A DNA stretch of 23,057 nucleotides from a virus, in IMG/VR virus record IMGVR_UViG_3300042305_001795, positions 1-23,057 of that record, one strand, 5' to 3'. A program made the translations under genes and the position numbers. How positions within the stretch are numbered: the first letter of the stretch is position 1; the number at the start of each line of letters is the position of its first letter. Of this stretch, positions 8,504 to 15,761 are shown piece after piece. The notes beneath the pieces were generated by a model. That model had not been told where the DNA came from. It saw only the letters and a list, made by a program, of their open reading frames with translations, and did no database searches.

Positions 8504-9510
8504 TTTCGCTTCGACGGATGTACATACGTTGGGGATTCGTAAACTCTAGGTTGTTCTGTTTGCCACTTCTGAACATTCGGGTCGTTGTACAGAATATTCG
8601 CCGCTTCTTGGTACGTTTCAGGAGTCCAGTTGATATCGACTGTTCCTTTTTGTTCTGTAACCAGCCCATTCCGTAACGCAATATCCATCATTTGCAGCCG
8701 CTTTTCTTCTGGTAGGGCGGAATATTCTTTTCCAAAAGTTTCAAAGTTCGTTGCAAATTGTTGAATATCTTGAGCCTTTAAGTCGGCGTCTTTCCCACTG
8801 TTGGCGAACTTATTATTTACCCACTGACCTTTGTCGTTATAACCAACAAAGTCTTTTGACATAGTCTTATCTTGAGCTTTTAACGCTGCGTCTTTGGTAT
8901 CGACCCATTCAGGTTTTAAGCCGGTAAACCCGTAGTATTTTTCGAGACGGTTCCATCGCTCTTTTTCTAGGTTTGGAGCGGTGCCGCCCATTATTCTTGA
9001 GATTATCTTGGTACCTCCCCACGCTGGGTTCACTAACCATGAAGGGAGCCCTGCTTTTTCTAATTTTGCAACGGCATAAAATGCTGGGCTAACTGGCGCG
9101 AGGCTTCTTGCAACATCTTCACTACTACCTGCTTTTGCAGCATCCCAAGCCCTCCGCCCTGCTCGTGCTAGATAAGGAGCTGCTGTTGCTCCTGCATTTA
9201 TTAATGCACCTGCTGTGCCACCGGACGCATAACCCTTGGCTCCTGCAATCAAAACATCTTTGTTATAATCGCCCATCTCCGACTCAATCTGACCAAAACG
9301 AGGAGATTTATACCCCGTATCAGGTCCAATTCCCGCACCACTAGGGGATCTAGTCGGCATCTGAGCTTGCGTTTGCGCTTGGGGCATAGGTTGAGTTTGG
9401 GTCTGGGTCTGCGTCTGGACCTGGCTTTGGGGAGGTACGCCTACAGGCTGTTGCTGTTGCCTCCTCTTTTGTTCGCGCCTGAACCACTCGGCGTAATCAA
9501 TGTACGGCAT
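8500..9510 (-). CDS. Gln/Thr-rich virion-associated protein of unknown function (336 aa)
   Basis: I do not recognise a family. The protein has a basic, Gln-rich start (REQKRRQQQQ at 13-21), then an alternating Gln-Thr/Gln-Ala tract at 30-50. A Gly/Ala-rich, mildly amphipathic stretch lies at 85-117, and a Trp-containing ordered C-terminal half follows. The hydrophobic stretch and disordered head resemble internal or ejection proteins rather than tail structural parts. It lies between the connector gene (gap of three bases, AAGGG site) and the gp10-like gene (ATGA overlap), where P22 has no gene, so expression should match the tail genes. A tail-assembly helper or a fourth ejected protein are both possible. 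Confidence 0.65.
   Translation of the reverse strand: MPYIDYAEWFRREQKRRQQQQPVGVPPQSQVQTQTQTQTQPMPQAQTQAQMPTRSPSGAGIGPDTGYKSPRFGQIESEMGDYNKDVLIAGAKGYASGGTAGALINAGATAAPYLARAGRRAWDAAKAGSSEDVARSLAPVSPAFYAVAKLEKAGLPSWLVNPAWGGTKIISRIMGGTAPNLEKERWNRLEKYYGFTGLKPEWVDTKDAALKAQDKTMSKDFVGYNDKGQWVNNKFANSGKDADLKAQDIQQFATNFETFGKEYSALPEEKRLQMMDIALRNGLVTEQKGTVDINWTPETYQEAANILYNDPNVQKWQTEQPRVYESPTYVHPSKRK
9361..9423 (-). repeat. Gln-Thr/Gln-Ala low-complexity tract within the 336-aa gene
   Basis: The minus strand here is made of near-repeats of a six-base CAGACC/CAGACG-like unit that encode alternating Gln-Thr, then Gln-Ala, over residues 30-50. Such a tract is prone to length change by slippage in multiples of six bases without breaking the frame. 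Confidence 0.7.
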
Positions 9511-9513
9511 CGG

Positions 9514-11475
9514 TTACCCTTGAATAAACATAACATGAGTACTGCCTGTCGATACTTTGCGAATGTTTGGCAAGCTACTTACTAAGACTGGAGAGTTTTC
9601 GGCGTAACCCCATCCCCAAAGTTCTCCATTAGTTTTTAAGGCGTGTCTCCATTCAGTATAAGCACCCACTTTACTAAAGGATGCCCAATTTGTTGCAGAT
9701 CCTACTTGAAGGGGGGTTGTGCTTGAGGTTGTTGCCCCGAGCCCTAATGCGGCTGCGCTAACTCCGCCGATTGTGTTCCCCCAACTCCACAACGTTCCAT
9801 CCGTTTTAATCGCATGACTAATATGGGTACTACATGCAACCTTTGCCCAATTATTTGCCGTCCCAATTTGGGTTGGGCTGTAAAAAATTCCCGCTGGGCT
9901 GCCTGTTGTAATCTGCCCTGCCGAAGCGTCTCCCCATCCCCATAACGTACCATCAGCTTTTATGCCAAGAACGTGACCTCCGTAAGCGCCCCCAGCCGCT
10001 GCAGCTACGCTTAACCATGTTCCCGGTATTTGAATTGGGGTCGCAGAACTTGTTGAATTGCCTTGGCCGAGCCACCCACCGGAGTTTGCGCCCCATCCCC
10101 ATAAGGTGTCATCTGTTTTTAATGCCAATGTAAAAAAGTTAGTACAAAATACCTCTTTCCAATTTGTATCGGTTCCAACCTGCAAAGGAATTAAACTTTG
10201 GGCACCGCCTGGAATCATAAAAACGTTATTGTTTTCTCCTCCCCATATCCACATAGTGCCATTGCTTTTTATTCCTGCTGAGTAATAAAGCCCCGAACTA
10301 ACTTTTGCCCAATCTGTAGCTGTTCCAGCTTGTGTTGGCTGCGATCTTTGAGTCGTGGTGCCATCGCCAAGTTGACCGTAATAATTGCTACCCCAACCCC
10401 AAAGCGTACCATCACTTTTTATTGCAAGAGTGCTGTGCAAATTAGGATACCCTTCGCACTCAATATCAATCCAATTACTTCCACTAATTGTATTTGTTGG
10501 GTAAAGAAAATCTGTGCTACCAGCTAATTGGTTTACACTATTGCTTCCAAACCCAAACAAAACACCAGGATAAACTGGCTCAGTCGGCTCAACTGGAGTA
10601 ACTGGAGTACTACTTACACCACCAATAAACCCAACATCTCGGCATCCGGTATCAAGAAATCCGCAGTTATAGCGGAATATATTACTAGTCCTACCACCGT
10701 TGCGTTCGGCGAGGTCGTTCCGTAGCCCGATGTTAAACTCGGCTTCTAGATCCTGATACTCAAGCCCCTTCATCCGGTAGAATCGGGCTAGAATGCCTTT
10801 CATCAGGATTGAGGGTTCAATTAAAGGCTCGTCCGTATCAGCAACAAAACGCTCATAAAGGACGTTCGCTTTACGAGTCCAAGTGATAGTCCCATCGGCT
10901 CCATTGTTGGCGATTGTAGGCGCAGAAGTGCCCGCTGTACCGCTTGTGTTCGCAGTCCAATACTCACCATCGGAGAACACCCACATGCCCGCTGTGACGC
11001 TCATAGAGGCCGCCCATTCTCGGGGCTTTATCCATGTTTTTGAGCGGTAAAAGAGGCTGATGGTTTCGGTTCCTACCGGAGTAGGATGCATAGCAACGGC
11101 TCTTGCGCCTTTGCTGTTTTGCGATACGCGAAATGCAAACTTAATCCCAGCGTTGCCTGTTTGCGTAAGTGCTTGCCATTCCCGCGGCGTTATTGGGCCT
11201 CGTATCGGAGTCATGTCGCCCGTGTACCATGCGGTCGAATCGAGTAGTTCAGCGCAATCAGCGGGGAGCGTCTGGTTAGTTCCAGCAACAAGGGAGAGGG
11301 AAGAGAGCTTAGTAAGCTGTGGCCAATCGAACATCCGAACGGCTTCAATGCCTCGTTCGTTGGCAATCGCTAGCAACTGTCTAGTTGTCGCGTCCGTATT
11401 GTTGATTATGGATGTCGGGCGAGGAAAGCCACCAAAATCACAAGCATCTTGGAGAACAGATAGAAGAGTCGCCAC
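9514..11475 (-). CDS. Head-tail connector fused to a C-terminal RCC1-type beta-propeller
   Basis: A 653-aa three-part protein. Residues 1-148 and 207-280 form a podovirus head-to-tail connector of the P22 gp4 position: helical start ([11 protein letters not shown]), beta region around [21 protein letters not shown], and the late helical part [16 protein letters not shown]...[17 protein letters not shown]. Between them, residues 149-206 are a small carbohydrate-binding-like insert. After a Pro/Thr/Val/Glu linker (289-303) come seven repeats with LWGWG-type cores (near 307, 359, 409, 459, 512, 563 and 620), spaced about 50-57 residues, with phrases such as [13 protein letters not shown]: an RCC1 propeller. 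Connectors of this kind are normally under about 250 residues. The start is GTG with an AGGA site nine bases upstream, and no better ATG exists. It is the first gene after a hairpin terminator. The propeller should project from the tail neck; a binding partner is not visible. Confidence 0.85.
   Translation of the reverse strand: MATLLSVLQDACDFGGFPRPTSIINNTDATTRQLLAIANERGIEAVRMFDWPQLTKLSSLSLVAGTNQTLPADCAELLDSTAWYTGDMTPIRGPITPREWQALTQTGNAGIKFAFRVSQNSKGARAVAMHPTPVGTETISLFYRSKTWIKPREWAASMSVTAGMWVFSDGEYWTANTSGTAGTSAPTIANNGADGTITWTRKANVLYERFVADTDEPLIEPSILMKGILARFYRMKGLEYQDLEAEFNIGLRNDLAERNGGRTSNIFRYNCGFLDTGCRDVGFIGGVSSTPVTPVEPTEPVYPGVLFGFGSNSVNQLAGSTDFLYPTNTISGSNWIDIECEGYPNLHSTLAIKSDGTLWGWGSNYYGQLGDGTTTQRSQPTQAGTATDWAKVSSGLYYSAGIKSNGTMWIWGGENNNVFMIPGGAQSLIPLQVGTDTNWKEVFCTNFFTLALKTDDTLWGWGANSGGWLGQGNSTSSATPIQIPGTWLSVAAAAGGAYGGHVLGIKADGTLWGWGDASAGQITTGSPAGIFYSPTQIGTANNWAKVACSTHISHAIKTDGTLWSWGNTIGGVSAAALGLGATTSSTTPLQVGSATNWASFSKVGAYTEWRHALKTNGELWGWGYAENSPVLVSSLPNIRKVSTGSTHVMFIQG
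9517..10575 (-). other. RCC1-repeat beta-propeller domain (residues 301-653)
   Basis: There are seven repeats of about 50 residues, each with an aromatic-Trp-Gly core (FGFG, WGWG, WIWG, WGWG, WGWG, WSWG, WGWG) followed by N/G-rich turns, a short xPxQ segment, W-x-K/S-V and an H-x-x-A/G-I/L-K-S/T-D/N-G-T/E strand. The last repeat ends with STHVMFIQG and lacks its own WG core, while the first repeat starts at that core (VLFGFGSN). The N- and C-terminal strands could therefore close one blade together, as in known seven-bladed RCC1 propellers. Confidence 0.88.
10858..11031 (-). other. Carbohydrate-binding-like insert inside the connector (residues 149-206)
   Basis: The pattern is W...W...[19 protein letters not shown] followed by TSAPT...[12 protein letters not shown]. 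It matches the small beta module with conserved G-x-x-Y/W, GTSxxxAPT and DGTxxW steps that recurs in phage tail and head proteins and resembles chitin-binding CBM5/12-type modules. It separates a connector beta strand (LFYRSKTWI) from the connector C-terminal helices ([15 protein letters not shown]), so it appears as an internal insertion. Boundaries are accurate to about ten residues. Confidence 0.65.
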
Positions 11476-11484
11476 GTTTCAAAA

Positions 11485-11488
11485 TCCT
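11485..11488 (-). promoter_or_regulatory. Shine-Dalgarno site that fixes the GTG start of the connector-RCC1 gene
   Basis: AGGA on the minus strand lies nine bases before the GTG at 11475-11473. There is no nearby in-frame ATG with a better site, and the sequence after the GTG begins the conserved connector N-terminus. Confidence 0.6.
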
Positions 11489-11552
11489 GTAAGACTTCAA
11501 AACGGAGAGGCTCTAAGTAGGGCCGCCGTCGGTAACGCTCTTTACGGGTACA

Positions 11553-11581
11553 AAAGGGGGGTCGAGCGGTGTCCCCCCTTT
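11553..11581 (-). terminator. Strong hairpin terminator after the capsid block
   Basis: A perfect nine-base-pair stem (AAAGGGGGG paired with CCCCCCTTT) with an 11-base loop. On the minus strand the stem is followed by a run of T before GTACCC. It lies in the 138-base gap between the 187-aa gene (ends 11614) and the connector gene (starts 11475), the largest gene-free gap in the window. On the plus strand the stem is followed by TTTATCTT, so weak termination in that direction is possible. It probably lowers transcription from the capsid genes into the tail genes. I see no convincing promoter in 11476-11552. Confidence 0.7.
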
Positions 11582-11613
11582 ATCTTATGTTAATTGCAGC
11601 TATTTTGCCACAA

Positions 11614-12177
11614 CTACTTTTTGCCTTTTACAAGCTCTTTCAACATATCTTGTAACTCTGCATTTTGCTTCTGCATCGCCGCCATCTGCTCTTTTAGGGC
11701 TTCGACTTCAGCATTCGGAGTAGGACGAGCGTTTAAGTAATCCTGAGAACGTCGCCGCATGTTCATTGCTCCGATTCCGATAGCGGAAAGAGCGTGGTCG
11801 CCTATTTTTGACAACTGTTCGACCGAAAACACATGAGCTCTTGTGCACATATCTTTTTGCACTTCGGTAAACCCAAGAACATCAAGAGGGGTGCCCAAGT
11901 CTTGGCCTTCGTCAAGTTTCCATCGTCGGTAGATTTCGGAGAATCTTTTAACGTCATCTGAGGTTGCAATCCTCACGATGGTATCGCCACCTGGTACTTT
12001 AATCTCGATATATTCAATCTGTACTTCAGGGTCGTACACGTCGCGGCCTTCTATACGGCTCTCCTCGCTCTTGAATTTTGGCCCCGTATAAAACCTCACC
12101 CGCAGTGCGGAGTCGTCACCGTGGCGCATCCTCTGGCCTGGAAGGGGCATTCTATCTTCTTGTATCTGCGGAAACAT
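11614..12177 (-). CDS. Conserved phage head protein of unknown function (187 aa)
   Basis: I do not recognise a named family. Residues 1-70 look like a beta-rich domain (ALRVRFYTG, VQIEYIEIKVPGG). Residues 74-100 are helical. The segment 116-150 (FSVEQLSKIGDHALSAIGIG then a basic NMRRRSQDYL) resembles a helix-hairpin-helix-like unit with the VEQL...L...G...R pattern. Residues 156-182 form a coiled coil, and the end is basic (KGKK). It follows the capsid and capsid-surface protein genes, behind a GAGGA site close to the ATG. Position suggests a head-completion, adaptor or minor head protein, but nothing decides between these. Confidence 0.7.
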   Translation of the reverse strand: MFPQIQEDRMPLPGQRMRHGDDSALRVRFYTGPKFKSEESRIEGRDVYDPEVQIEYIEIKVPGGDTIVRIATSDDVKRFSEIYRRWKLDEGQDLGTPLDVLGFTEVQKDMCTRAHVFSVEQLSKIGDHALSAIGIGAMNMRRRSQDYLNARPTPNAEVEALKEQMAAMQKQNAELQDMLKELVKGKK

Positions 12178-12196
12178 AAATCCTCATTGGTTAATA

Positions 12197-12216
12197 GGGG
12201 AGAGCCGCCCCTCCCC
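12197..12216 (-). terminator. Possible weak hairpin between two head genes
   Basis: A GGGGAG/CTCCCC six-base-pair stem with an eight-base loop lies in the 51-base gap after the 167-aa gene. On the minus strand it is followed by TATTAACC with no proper T run, so it may be an attenuator or an mRNA-stabilising hairpin rather than a full terminator. Confidence 0.35.
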
Positions 12217-12228
12217 GTTAGTTATGCC

Positions 12229-12732
12229 TTAGTTGCTCGCCTGATAAACAAGCTCGCCAGGGCAGAAAATACGGATGTTAGCATCCGCCGCAGACACCGC
12301 CGCTGAATCACTGTGGAACGCATTAAGCGTCTTACCTGTGATAGCCGCATCGTCCAGTTTCCCATCAGTAGTACTAAGGGATATCTGAGCGTTAGCCGCA
12401 ATCGCCGCCGCTGAAGTAGCGTTAAGCAGTCCACCAGTTCCAACCCATGCGTAGTTACCGTTTGGGATGTTATCAAACTGAGGAATACAAACAGCCCCTG
12501 CGCTTGCATCATCACCCGCAGCTTTTAACTCAAGTTCACCGCTTGTGCTATTTACTCTCAAGAAATACGCCAACCGAAGCGTGGCAGCACTTCCAAGAGC
12601 ATTTTTCACAAGGCGGTAAATTTTGCTATCTTTACCGATAACAACGTGACCAGTGTTAAATCCCACTGGAAGCGTTGGCGCGTTCCATTCCAATTCAACC
12701 CCACCAAGGGGCTCATATATTCCAATACCCAT
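12229..12732 (-). CDS. Probable capsid decoration or stabilisation protein (167 aa)
   Basis: The first gene downstream of the major capsid protein, the usual place for a capsid cement or decoration protein. The sequence is Ala/Gly/Asn-rich and beta-like, without membrane segments or charged helices. It starts MGIGIYEPLGGVELEW, a Gly-rich extended arm, and continues with GHVVIGKDSKIYRLVKN, a strand-turn-strand pattern. The C-terminus has NIRIFCPGELVYQASN. A clear AGGAGG site lies eight bases before the ATG. No specific family is recognised, so the role rests on position, size and composition. Confidence 0.65.
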   Translation of the reverse strand: MGIGIYEPLGGVELEWNAPTLPVGFNTGHVVIGKDSKIYRLVKNALGSAATLRLAYFLRVNSTSGELELKAAGDDASAGAVCIPQFDNIPNGNYAWVGTGGLLNATSAAAIAANAQISLSTTDGKLDDAAITGKTLNAFHSDSAAVSAADANIRIFCPGELVYQASN

Positions 12733-12750
12733 TTTATAAGCCTCCTAGCA

Positions 12751-13728
12751 TTAAGGTTTAGCATGTCCCTGAAGGAACAAGTTGCGAGCAGTCATATTAC
12801 CAGCCCACGCAAGGTAACGGACAGTTGCATCTTGGTTGAACGAGTCACGAGCTTTCAAAGGCACGAAGTTACGCTTCGATGCAGTTTTGAAGAACAAGTG
12901 GTTCATGTTTAGGAAGTGAGTTGTGGTTGCATTCGCAATACCCTGATACCCACCGCCGTTAACAACTGGAACGCCCATGAACTCAAGGCCAGTGCCAATC
13001 GTATCAACGGTGCCTTCACCCACTTTCATGATGCGCTGGATGGTCTGCAAGGACTCTCTATAAAGTCTAAAATGCGTTCCACCTGCGTATATAAGGGTAG
13101 GTTTTTCAGCGTTACGGGTTAGTCCGTCGAAACAGATTCCGTAAAACTGCTGAATATTGGCATTGGTGAGGGAAGCAAACCCAAGATCGGAAGCATCAAA
13201 TATCTGATTCCGCGCCCAAGTATAGGTTCCTCGATCAATTCCACCAACCGAACCAGAAGTGTTTGCAGAAGGGTTAAGGAGTCCCAAACCACCAATCTGC
13301 TTTCCACCGTCGGCTGTACCATCGGATTCAACGTCCGTTGCCATCGAGTTCATCATTGTGTACTCAGCAGCTTCGATTCTCTTTTCAAGGAGGTCAAATA
13401 CCTGCTCAGGTCCAGTATTCTGAACGTCGCTTTCAAGTCCGTTAATTACAACGGCAACCGCTACCTGCTTCCAGTTAAAGCGAAAAGCCGTGAACTGTTC
13501 GGTCTGAGAAGTGTTAAGAACCTCAGAACCAGCATAACGCTGATAAGAGGGGTTTTCTGCAAACAGCTGCTCTTCGAGGATGGATTCTCCACCCGCAACT
13601 AGCTTCTGGTTGTCTTTCATAAAACGAAGCAAAGGGATGTTTTTCGATATCCCATCTGCCATCTTTTTCGATCTCTTGTACATCGTTACGGTGAGCATTT
13701 CACCGATAGATGCGTTAGGCGTTGCCAT
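12751..13728 (-). CDS. Major capsid protein, HK97 fold
   Basis: A 325-aa protein that forms the icosahedral shell. The N-terminus is helical with several Lys (residues 1-45); then comes an extended-loop-like part (GGESILEEQLFAENPSYQRY) and a long helix around 97-130 (EQVFDLLEKRIEAAEYTMMN). A highly conserved-looking block follows: SDGTADGGKQIGGL, then VGGIDRGTYTWARNQ. The C-terminal part resembles a P-domain/A-domain arrangement with the late strand VRYLAWAGNM. These blocks match the group of podovirus/siphovirus capsid proteins often called gp13-like. It lies directly after the scaffold gene behind an AAGGG site. No N-terminal protease-cleaved delta domain is obvious, which agrees with a separate scaffold. 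Confidence 0.9.
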   Translation of the reverse strand: MATPNASIGEMLTVTMYKRSKKMADGISKNIPLLRFMKDNQKLVAGGESILEEQLFAENPSYQRYAGSEVLNTSQTEQFTAFRFNWKQVAVAVVINGLESDVQNTGPEQVFDLLEKRIEAAEYTMMNSMATDVESDGTADGGKQIGGLGLLNPSANTSGSVGGIDRGTYTWARNQIFDASDLGFASLTNANIQQFYGICFDGLTRNAEKPTLIYAGGTHFRLYRESLQTIQRIMKVGEGTVDTIGTGLEFMGVPVVNGGGYQGIANATTTHFLNMNHLFFKTASKRNFVPLKARDSFNQDATVRYLAWAGNMTARNLFLQGHAKP

Positions 13729-13738
13729 TATTTATCCC

Positions 13739-14710
13739 TTAAAAATATCCAGTTTCTTTTGCCGCCTGCATTAAGGCTTCGCGAATGTTGGCAGGTTCCT
13801 TCGTCCTAGTAGGCGCACCGCTAATGCCACTAACTCCGCTAGCTGCTCGCCTTACGGATTGTGGGACAGGTTGTGGCTTTCTTAATGAAGCAAAAGAAGG
13901 GTGGCGCAGTGCAGCTCCGTAGGCCGTTTCAAGTTGTTCCTCAAACGAGAGGTAGGGATAGCTTTGCTGAATTTCGGGAATAATCTGGGCCATTGCTTGC
14001 CGGACCTCGGCAAAATGCGGCTTTGCAGCCCCCCAGTTATTTACGTAGTCAGTTAGTTGCCCTAACTCAATTTGCCTCTGCTGTTCTGCAATACCTTGTC
14101 TTTGCGCTTCAATTTGACTCTGCTGGTCCCTTAACTGCCATCGCGCTTGCCTTACTTCAGGCGGTTCGTTCAACTCTGGGTCGCTTGCAAGGTCGTGCAG
14201 GGAGATACGATTCATATCGGCGAAACGCTTAATAAACCCCGAGGGGTCTTTCATCATCTCACCCCGTTCAGCCAAAAGACGTTCAACGATCTGGCCTCTG
14301 GATACGTTATGTTTTTGTAACTCTGCATCATACGGTTTTAGAGCCTTATCAACATCCTCAAAGGTCTTTCGCATGTTTGCAAACTGCCCTCCGATCTTGC
14401 TGATGTATGAGTGCATTTGGGCTTCGCGCTGATTGATGTACTTTCGCACATCTTTCGGCACGCTTGCCCAACGCTGGCGCATCTCAGCAACCCACTGTTC
14501 AGGCTCAGGGATGTCCTCGTCCGTTTCACCTAAGACTGGCTCCTCTTCAGGAGTTTCTTCGGCTTCTTCTTCAAAGGTGGCTTCCTCGTCGTCGCCTGCT
14601 TCATCGGTCTGTGGTAAATCTGTTTCTTCGGCCTCCTCAACTTCTGAGCCTTCGTTAAGCTCGTTGAGATCCTCAGCCGCTTCCATTAAATCATTTCGCA
14701 CGTCGCTCAT
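13739..14710 (-). CDS. Capsid scaffolding protein
   Basis: A 323-aa protein. The first 75 residues are extremely acidic (long Glu/Asp runs around 22-73), and the rest is almost wholly helical, with Gln-rich coiled-coil sequence near 180-212 (REIQ-type heptads). The C-terminus is basic and ends in a helix (NIREALMQAAKETGYF), the usual capsid-binding element in scaffolds. It lies just before the major capsid gene, with a ten-base gap, exactly where P22 has gp8. The start ATG overlaps the upstream stop as ATGA, and an AAGGA site lies eight bases before it. Identification is by position, charge and helicity; scaffold sequences diverge too far for more. Confidence 0.82.
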   Translation of the reverse strand: MSDVRNDLMEAAEDLNELNEGSEVEEAEETDLPQTDEAGDDEEATFEEEAEETPEEEPVLGETDEDIPEPEQWVAEMRQRWASVPKDVRKYINQREAQMHSYISKIGGQFANMRKTFEDVDKALKPYDAELQKHNVSRGQIVERLLAERGEMMKDPSGFIKRFADMNRISLHDLASDPELNEPPEVRQARWQLRDQQSQIEAQRQGIAEQQRQIELGQLTDYVNNWGAAKPHFAEVRQAMAQIIPEIQQSYPYLSFEEQLETAYGAALRHPSFASLRKPQPVPQSVRRAASGVSGISGAPTRTKEPANIREALMQAAKETGYF

Positions 14711-15120
14711 CGGCGTAATCCTTCGGTTATATCGTTAGGGTCGACTTCTTCGCAGTCTCTTAACTCCTGCGGAACGTTCGCGTTTATGTAGTCCTTATTG
14801 CCTTTCATCGCAGCGGTATACCAGGCTTTTATTTCTTCGATATCGTCTTTTAATCCGTCTAATTTCCTATTTTGATGTTTGCCAACCATATCCCAGGTGC
14901 GTTTATCGTCAATCTCGACGTACCCTCTTTCTTTCGTTACACGACGAAACGCACTCTTGCTGTCAAACGTTTCCCCAGTTGCAGGATGCCATGTAGGGTT
15001 AATGGTATCTTGATGAACGGCAGGGGCAGAGGAGACAATCACAGTCGGAACTTTCTCGACAAGCTTTTGCGTTGCCGAATCGTATACCCACTTGCCGCGC
15101 ACCCCTTGAATATCAATCAT
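14707..15120 (-). CDS. Conserved phage protein of unknown function (137 aa)
   Basis: The gene is coupled by ATGA overlaps at both ends, to the coiled-coil gene upstream and the scaffold gene downstream. Residues 1-35 are beta-like. Residues 43-68 (WHPATGETFDSKSAFRRVTK then ERGYVEI) form a pattern I have seen in phage proteins of unknown role: P-x-T/S-G-x-x-F-x-S-K-S-x-F-R-R followed by a Gly and a strand. It looks like a small nucleic-acid or protein-binding fold, but the Cys pairs of a zinc ribbon are missing. The C-terminal half is charged and helical. Tight coupling to the scaffold suggests a role in head assembly; function unknown. Confidence 0.7.
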   Translation of the reverse strand: MIDIQGVRGKWVYDSATQKLVEKVPTVIVSSAPAVHQDTINPTWHPATGETFDSKSAFRRVTKERGYVEIDDKRTWDMVGKHQNRKLDGLKDDIEEIKAWYTAAMKGNKDYINANVPQELRDCEEVDPNDITEGLRR

Positions 15121-15578
15121 AACTCTTGCATTAAATAAGTTAAAAGAAGCTGTAATTCCTCGTATTCTTCCGCTTCCTTTCGTTTTTTCTCTTCTTGATA
15201 CAGTCTAACGGCTTTTTCGTATTCCTGCTTTATATATTCTTCTAGTCGAATCTTAGCTTGATACGCTTCTGCTGCCTTATTTAGCTCATTTGCTTTTATT
15301 TGCAGCTCTAACAACTGGAAACTAATGGCGATTTGTTCTTCAGCTAATCGCAAAGCTTCTTGTTGTTTCTCTAACGACTGGCGTTCACTTTGAGCTTGTT
15401 GCGCCGCGTCTATAGCGGAAACAGTTTGCTGCAACTGCTTCTTAATCTTCTTTACAACGCGACGCGCTTTTCGTGGTTCGCCTTTTTTACGCTCCTCAAT
15501 TATCCATATCTCTTGGTATATTTTCGATATGGGAGGAACTGGAGGTTCCCCAAAGTTTTGCAAAAGCGTTAAAAGCAT
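15117..15578 (-). CDS. Coiled-coil protein of unknown function (153 aa)
   Basis: After a short Pro-rich N-terminus (GEPPVPPI at 10-17), almost the whole protein is one long charged helix rich in Glu, Lys, Gln and Ala, with heptad spacing (residues 30-140). The end is Leu-rich (QLLLTYLMQEL). No membrane segment, enzyme motif or zinc site is seen. Its ATG lies four bases after the stop of the 55-aa gene, and its stop overlaps the next start as ATGA. It may be a structural or assembly partner of its neighbours; composition alone cannot say more. Confidence 0.7.
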   Translation of the reverse strand: MLLTLLQNFGEPPVPPISKIYQEIWIIEERKKGEPRKARRVVKKIKKQLQQTVSAIDAAQQAQSERQSLEKQQEALRLAEEQIAISFQLLELQIKANELNKAAEAYQAKIRLEEYIKQEYEKAVRLYQEEKKRKEAEEYEELQLLLTYLMQEL

Positions 15579-15582
15579 TTTT

Positions 15583-15750
15583 TTAGCTCAATAGCGATCT
15601 TAATTTCTGAAGCGTTGTTGCCGTTGTTTCGATTTCCGCTTCAACCCTAACGATCTGCTGGATATCCCCCAACGCGGTAGCTGTGCCTAGTTGGGAGTTT
15701 AGATAACTTAATCGGTTTTCGCATAAGAATACCAATTCTTCTATATTCAT
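15583..15750 (-). CDS. Small helical protein of unknown function (55 aa)
   Basis: A short gene filling what otherwise looks like a 183-base gap. It runs from ATG (15750-15748) to TAA (15585-15583). The product starts MNIEELVFLCENRLSYLNSQ and ends TLQKLRSLLS. It is two amphipathic helices separated by a GTATALGD turn, with heptad-like Leu/Ile spacing, so it probably forms a helical hairpin. An AGGGT site lies before the ATG, and the gene is spaced 11 bases after one neighbour and four before the next, as a real operon member would be. I associate such short helical hairpins with this gene order in aquatic podoviruses, but cannot name a function. Confidence 0.72.
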   Translation of the reverse strand: MNIEELVFLCENRLSYLNSQLGTATALGDIQQIVRVEAEIETTATTLQKLRSLLS

Positions 15751-15761
15751 CTTTTTACCCT

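Noticed and set aside
6991-8681. Minus-strand frames at 6991-7251, 7360-7617 and 8466-8681
   Set aside because: They overlap the gp10-like and 336-aa genes in other frames and show no independent start signal or domain.
11060-11593. Plus-strand open frame of 177 codons crossing the connector start and the hairpin
   Set aside because: It runs opposite to the well-supported connector gene, has no recognisable domain, and includes the terminator stem in its coding part; it is a shadow frame.
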